The notes below the pieces were generated by a model. The model ran no database searches, was not told the DNA's origin, and worked only from the letters and a program-made list of their open reading frames with translations. Below are positions 60,436-64,000 of a stretch of 64,000 nucleotides of DNA, piece after piece. The translations under genes and the position numbers were made by a program. Origin of the DNA: an uncultured Sphingomonadaceae bacterium (GTDB lineage: Bacteria > Pseudomonadota > Alphaproteobacteria > Sphingomonadales > Sphingomonadaceae). The stretch lies in NCBI GenBank assembly GCA_947493955.1, contig CANLSQ010000001.1, forward strand, positions 496,001 through 560,000, written 5' to 3'. The stretch's first letter is position 1, and each line of letters opens with the position of its first letter.

Positions 60436-61941
60436 ATGCGTCACTTTGTTATCGCTGGTATTTTTCTTTCATTGGCGGCCTGTGGAGGCGGCGGCGATTC
60501 TTCGTCACCCGTAGTGCTCCCCCCCAGCGGTAACTCGCCGCCACAAATTACAACAGCGCCCTCGGCAACAGTTACGGAAAATGAATTCAATGTTTTGACG
60601 GTACGGGCAACTGATGCTGATGGCGGTGTGTTAAGCTTTTCGATCTCCGGTGGTGACGATGCGGATGACTTCTCTATTGCCGGCAACGGCGCTTTAAGAT
60701 TTGTGCTCACGCCAAATTTCGAACTTCCCACTGATGCCGATCAAGATAATGTTTATCAAGTGACGGTGCAGGTTAGCGACGGCAGCGCTAGCGATACCCT
60801 CGACTTAACCGTAACGGTCTACAACGATCGGGAAGGTATCAGTGTTCGAAGACTCACAACGGGTTTAAATGACGTCACGGCCATTGCAAAAATCCCCAAT
60901 CAAACGAAAGTGTTCGTCACGGAACGGGGCGGTAACATCTATGAGTTGGACACTATAGATGGCACACGAAGCCTTGACCGGACGCTTCGTAACGTCAACA
61001 CGACAGGCGAAGGTGGGCTTTTAGGACTGACAGTTGACCCTGGCTTTACTGCGAACGACACCTATTGGGCTTTTGTAACCGCTCAACGCTCGGGTCCATT
61101 CGGAACCGCAGGCAGCGATATCACCATTCGTCAAATCAGGCGCCAGACTTTGGAATTGCCACAGGGTACCGGAACGCAGCTTACGATTCCTCATGATTCA
61201 GATGTGAACTATGGCGGTTGGATTGAGTTTGGGATCGGCAATGTTCTCTATGTAAGCGTGGGAGATTCTGGCAATCCCAATGCTGCACAAGACCCGAATT
61301 CACAACTTGGCAAAATTCTCAGATTGCTGCCCAATCCGGACCCGTTCGCAGGCGCGACGCCGATAAGATTTCTTACTCCACCCGGCAACCCGTTCGCCAC
61401 TGGTGGAGGCGACAGGTTCGTCTATGCGCTAGGTTTGCAGGATCCCAAAAATGGATTTCGCTTTGGTGATGGCTTCTATTTCGCAGACAAAGGGGATTCG
61501 CTGGCTGAAGAAATCAATTATCTGCTGGAAGATAGCGGTGGCGAAAATTTCGGCTGGCCATTTTTTGAAGGCAGCTCGCCATTTATGGGCAGCAGTGCAG
61601 GTCCCCTGATTTTACCTGCCACTGAATATGCGAGGGGCAATGGCGACCGGGAAGGAAGTTCGGTGATCGGAGGCGTGATTCATCTGGGATCGGTTGTAAA
61701 CCTGCAAGGGAAATATATCTTCGCGGATCGCGACAGCGGCAACATATGGGCCGTTCGCAATACTGATCTGGAGCCGGGAGAAACTCTTCCTTCATCAAGC
61801 TATGAATTGCTCAATGCAGATTTTGCACCAGATGCTGGCAGTATCGATGGAATAGTTGCCATCGGAACCGATCAGGAAAATAATCTGATCCTTGCTGATT
61901 CCGATGGCGAAATATTTGTGGTTGAGCCTTCTGGGACCTAA
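60436..61941 (+). CDS. PQQ-dependent sugar dehydrogenase-like lipoprotein with cadherin-like domain
   Basis: A 501-residue exported protein. The signal ends LSLAACGGGG (lipobox). Residues about 35-130 form a cadherin/Ig-like domain (ATVTENEFNVLTVRATDADGG, VSDGSASDTLDLTVTVYND). Residues 140-495 form a beta-propeller of the GDH type: TKVFVTERGGNIYEL, GEGGLLGLTVDPGFTAND, DSQLGKILRL-like (PNSQLGKILRLLPNPDP), and IFADRDSGNIWAV. This is the soluble aldose-dehydrogenase fold; whether PQQ is bound is not certain. Convergent with typA, sharing CTAA. Confidence 0.85.
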   Translation: MRHFVIAGIFLSLAACGGGGDSSSPVVLPPSGNSPPQITTAPSATVTENEFNVLTVRATDADGGVLSFSISGGDDADDFSIAGNGALRFVLTPNFELPTDADQDNVYQVTVQVSDGSASDTLDLTVTVYNDREGISVRRLTTGLNDVTAIAKIPNQTKVFVTERGGNIYELDTIDGTRSLDRTLRNVNTTGEGGLLGLTVDPGFTANDTYWAFVTAQRSGPFGTAGSDITIRQIRRQTLELPQGTGTQLTIPHDSDVNYGGWIEFGIGNVLYVSVGDSGNPNAAQDPNSQLGKILRLLPNPDPFAGATPIRFLTPPGNPFATGGGDRFVYALGLQDPKNGFRFGDGFYFADKGDSLAEEINYLLEDSGGENFGWPFFEGSSPFMGSSAGPLILPATEYARGNGDREGSSVIGGVIHLGSVVNLQGKYIFADRDSGNIWAVRNTDLEPGETLPSSSYELLNADFAPDAGSIDGIVAIGTDQENNLILADSDGEIFVVEPSGT

Positions 61942-63755
61942 GCCGCTTCCGCTTTGCGCGCTGCTTTCTTGCGATCATTGGGATCGAGATGGCGTTTGCG
62001 CAGGCGGATGTTTTTTGGAGTGACTTCTACCAGTTCATCATTGTCGATGTAGGCAATTGCCTGTTCCAGCGTCATGATCTTTGGCGGGGTGAGGCGTACG
62101 GCATCATCCTTTCCGGTTGAACGGAAGTTGGTTAGCTGTTTCGATTTCATCGGATTGACGTCGAGGTCGCCGGGTTTTGCATTTTCGCCGATGACCATGC
62201 CTTCGTAGACAGGGGTCTGGCCGCCAATGAACAATATGCCGCGCTCTTCCAGTGCATTCAGCGCGTAGGACATGGCGGTACCGGTACCATTGGAAACCAG
62301 CACACCGACAGGACGGCCTTCGATCACGCCTTTATATGGGCCGTATTTTTCGAACAGACGGTTCATCAGGCCGGTGCCGCGCGTGTCGGAAAGGAATTCG
62401 CCATGATAACCGATCAGGCCGCGTGACGGCGCAGAGAAGGTCAGGCGGGTTTTGCCGCCGCCTGAGGGACGCTGTTCGGTCAGTTCGGCCTTGCGGCGTT
62501 GCATTTTTGAGACAACGGTGCTGCTATGCTCGTCATCAACGTCAATAACCACAGTTTCATAGGGTTCCTGACGCTGACCATTTTCCTCACGATAGAGAAC
62601 ACGCGGACGGGAGATGGAAAGTTCAAAGCCCTCGCGGCGCATGGTTTCAATTAGTACGCCAAGCTGCAATTCGCCGCGACCAGCAACTTCAAAGCTGTCT
62701 TTCTCATCACTTTCGGTGATTTTGATCGCCACGTTGGATTCCGCTTCGCGCAACAGGCGGTCGCGGATGATGCGGCTTGTCACCTTGTCGCCTTCACGGC
62801 CCGCCATAGGACTGTCGTTAACGGCAAAGTTCATCGACAGGGTTGGCGGATCAATGGGCTGTGCAGCAATGGGCTCGGTGACCGATGGATCACAGATGGT
62901 ATTGGCAACTGTCGCTTCGGTCAGGCCAGCGAGCGAGATGATATCACCCGCTTTCGCGCTTTCTACAGGAACGCGTTCCAGCCCCCGGAACGCCATGATC
63001 TTGGTCGCGCGGCCGGTTTCAACAACATTGCCGTCCATATCAATCGCATGGATGGGAGCGTTCAGGTCAATCTTTCCGCTTTCCACTTTACCAGTCAGGA
63101 TGCGGCCGACAAAATTGTCGCGGTCGAGCAAGGTAACGAGAAATTTGAAATCAGCATCCGGGTCCACATCTGGTTCTGGCACGTGCTCGACAATTTTATC
63201 GAAAAGCGGCGCCAGGTCACCTTCACGTACCTCCGGTGTGTCGCCGGCATAGCCATTCCGGCCGCTGGCGAAGAGTGACGGGAAATCAAGCTGCTCGTCA
63301 TTGGCGTCGAGATTGACGAAGAGGTCGAATACTTCATCGAGCACTTCTTCCGCACGGCCATCAGGGCGGTCAATCTTGTTAACGACGACTATGGGTTTCA
63401 GGCCAAGTGCCAGCGCTTTGCCGGTTACGAACTTCGTCTGAGGCATGGCGCCTTCGGCGCTGTCGACCAGCAGAATAACGCCATCAACCATCGAAAGGAT
63501 GCGCTCCACCTCGCCGCCAAAGTCGGCGTGACCTGGCGTATCGACAATGTTGATACGCGTGCCTTTCCACTCGACACTGGTGCATTTGGCGAGAATCGTG
63601 ATGCCGCGCTCTTTTTCCAGATCGTTGCTGTCCATGGCGCGCTCTTCGACCCGTTCATTGTCGCGGAATGTGCCTGATTGGCGGAAAAGCTGGTCCACAA
63701 GGGTGGTTTTGCCGTGATCCACGTGCGCGATAATAGCAATATTGCGAAGAGACAT
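61938..63755 (-). CDS. typA: Translational GTPase TypA/BipA
   Basis: A 605-residue ribosome-associated GTPase. G1 is [18 protein letters not shown]2 region [13 protein letters not shown]3 [17 protein letters not shown]4 [15 protein letters not shown]. Domains II (about 205-300), III, V and the TypA-specific C-terminal domain ([41 protein letters not shown]) are intact. Loss causes cold- and stress-sensitivity in other bacteria. The ribosome site before the ATG is weak. Confidence 0.97.
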   Translation of the reverse strand: MSLRNIAIIAHVDHGKTTLVDQLFRQSGTFRDNERVEERAMDSNDLEKERGITILAKCTSVEWKGTRINIVDTPGHADFGGEVERILSMVDGVILLVDSAEGAMPQTKFVTGKALALGLKPIVVVNKIDRPDGRAEEVLDEVFDLFVNLDANDEQLDFPSLFASGRNGYAGDTPEVREGDLAPLFDKIVEHVPEPDVDPDADFKFLVTLLDRDNFVGRILTGKVESGKIDLNAPIHAIDMDGNVVETGRATKIMAFRGLERVPVESAKAGDIISLAGLTEATVANTICDPSVTEPIAAQPIDPPTLSMNFAVNDSPMAGREGDKVTSRIIRDRLLREAESNVAIKITESDEKDSFEVAGRGELQLGVLIETMRREGFELSISRPRVLYREENGQRQEPYETVVIDVDDEHSSTVVSKMQRRKAELTEQRPSGGGKTRLTFSAPSRGLIGYHGEFLSDTRGTGLMNRLFEKYGPYKGVIEGRPVGVLVSNGTGTAMSYALNALEERGILFIGGQTPVYEGMVIGENAKPGDLDVNPMKSKQLTNFRSTGKDDAVRLTPPKIMTLEQAIAYIDNDELVEVTPKNIRLRKRHLDPNDRKKAARKAEAA

Positions 63756-64000
63756 ATCAAATTCTGCCGTAAGAGAGGAAAGGGGGCTATTGTGCCGCGC
63801 CTTATATTGCGTGCGCCCTTAACCTGTTTCGTGCTGCGCCGCAACATCAGAAACCGGGTTTGATGAAGTCTATCGCCGCAGTACGAAAATAACAGGTGTC
63901 AATTCACCATCGACATATTAAATATGCCCAGCTTCCATCCACTTAAAATACAGATGGTATATGAAGGCTCAGTCCGAAACATTTTCTAGTTTGGCTTCTC
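63756..64000. other. Right end of window, no gene seen
   Basis: The 245 bases upstream of typA contain no credible gene. They would hold the typA promoter (read leftwards) and the edge of the next unit. I see no clear boxes, hairpin or RNA signature. Confidence 0.4.

Noticed and set aside
1-64000. Phage, insertion sequence, CRISPR array, tRNA or rRNA
   Set aside because: I looked for transposase or integrase motifs, terminal repeats, regularly spaced repeats and tRNA T-loops (GGTTCGAATCC type). None was found outside the tmRNA, but a tool-based search would be more reliable.

Overview
The window is a 64 kb piece of a chromosome from an alphaproteobacterium, most likely Sphingomonadales (Sphingorhabdus/Parasphingorhabdus/Sphingopyxis-like). 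The main evidence is a circularly permuted two-piece tmRNA gene with the tag ANDNEALAVAA, the gene run lptD-surA-pdxA-rsmA, a HdaA-type DnaA-related protein next to ppk1, a LOV-HTH photoreceptor of the EL222 type, and a large set of small conserved proteins (DUF3297, DUF2256, DUF3429, I78 inhibitor, DUF805) usual in that order. Base composition looks moderate (near 50-53 % GC by eye). I see no phage, insertion sequence, CRISPR array, tRNA or rRNA. Genes are tightly packed, with many ATGA/GTGA/TAATG overlaps.

Layout. 1-2.5 kb: end of a FAD monooxygenase, chorismate mutase, long-chain polyprenyl diphosphate synthase and a complex I accessory subunit. 2.5-5.2 kb (minus): lemA, two TPM-domain proteins and a Nudix hydrolase in one operon. 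5.3-6.2 kb: mscL, a strong terminator and the tmRNA gene. 6.3-10.1 kb (minus): a small membrane protein and an arginine succinyltransferase (AST) operon in which an M20 peptidase precedes astA and astB. 10.2-12.9 kb: a globin-like protein and malate synthase G. 12.9-18.5 kb (minus): lptD, surA, pdxA, rsmA. 18.7-21.7 kb (plus): pepA, holC, a lipoprotein, ndk. 21.8-26.1 kb: a CshA/DUF11 surface protein, an NTF2-like protein, an SDR, a 49-aa DUF2256 protein, the LOV-LuxR regulator and a long hairpin that may be a small RNA. 26.1-28.2 kb (minus): purM and a purN fused to a YjbR/MmcQ domain. 28.3-33.9 kb (plus): a secreted protein, hdaA, ppk1 and ppx. 34-35.4 kb (minus): RNase D and an I78 inhibitor.

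35.6-40.3 kb (plus): aspS, an alpha/beta hydrolase, a secreted TPR-like protein and a PPK2 kinase. 41.3-42.7 kb: a PadR regulator with a near-consensus, apparently leaderless promoter carrying a 16-bp palindrome, coupled to a membrane protein with FtsW/RodA-like motifs. 43-45.7 kb: lipoprotein, thioesterase, cyclase and CpeT-like genes. 45.7-52.8 kb: GFA protein, MFS symporter, DoxX, ion channel, cold-shock protein, hydrolase, Mpo1-like protein and ung. 52.9-58.6 kb: a lipid/acyl block (FabH-like synthase, GFA protein, two paralogous HSL-type hydrolases, enoyl-CoA hydratase, SDR). 58.7-63.8 kb: DUF805, a metallo-beta-lactamase-fold lipoprotein, a PQQ-dehydrogenase-like lipoprotein and typA.

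Most of the window is ordinary housekeeping. The places that deserve a second look are the light-sensor neighbourhood with its long CCUCC-bearing hairpin, the M20 enzyme in the AST operon, the PadR/FtsW-like pair with its leaderless promoter, the CpeT/cyclase pair, and the repeated use of a shared 4-base stop (CTAG/TTAA/TTAG/CTAA) between convergent genes.
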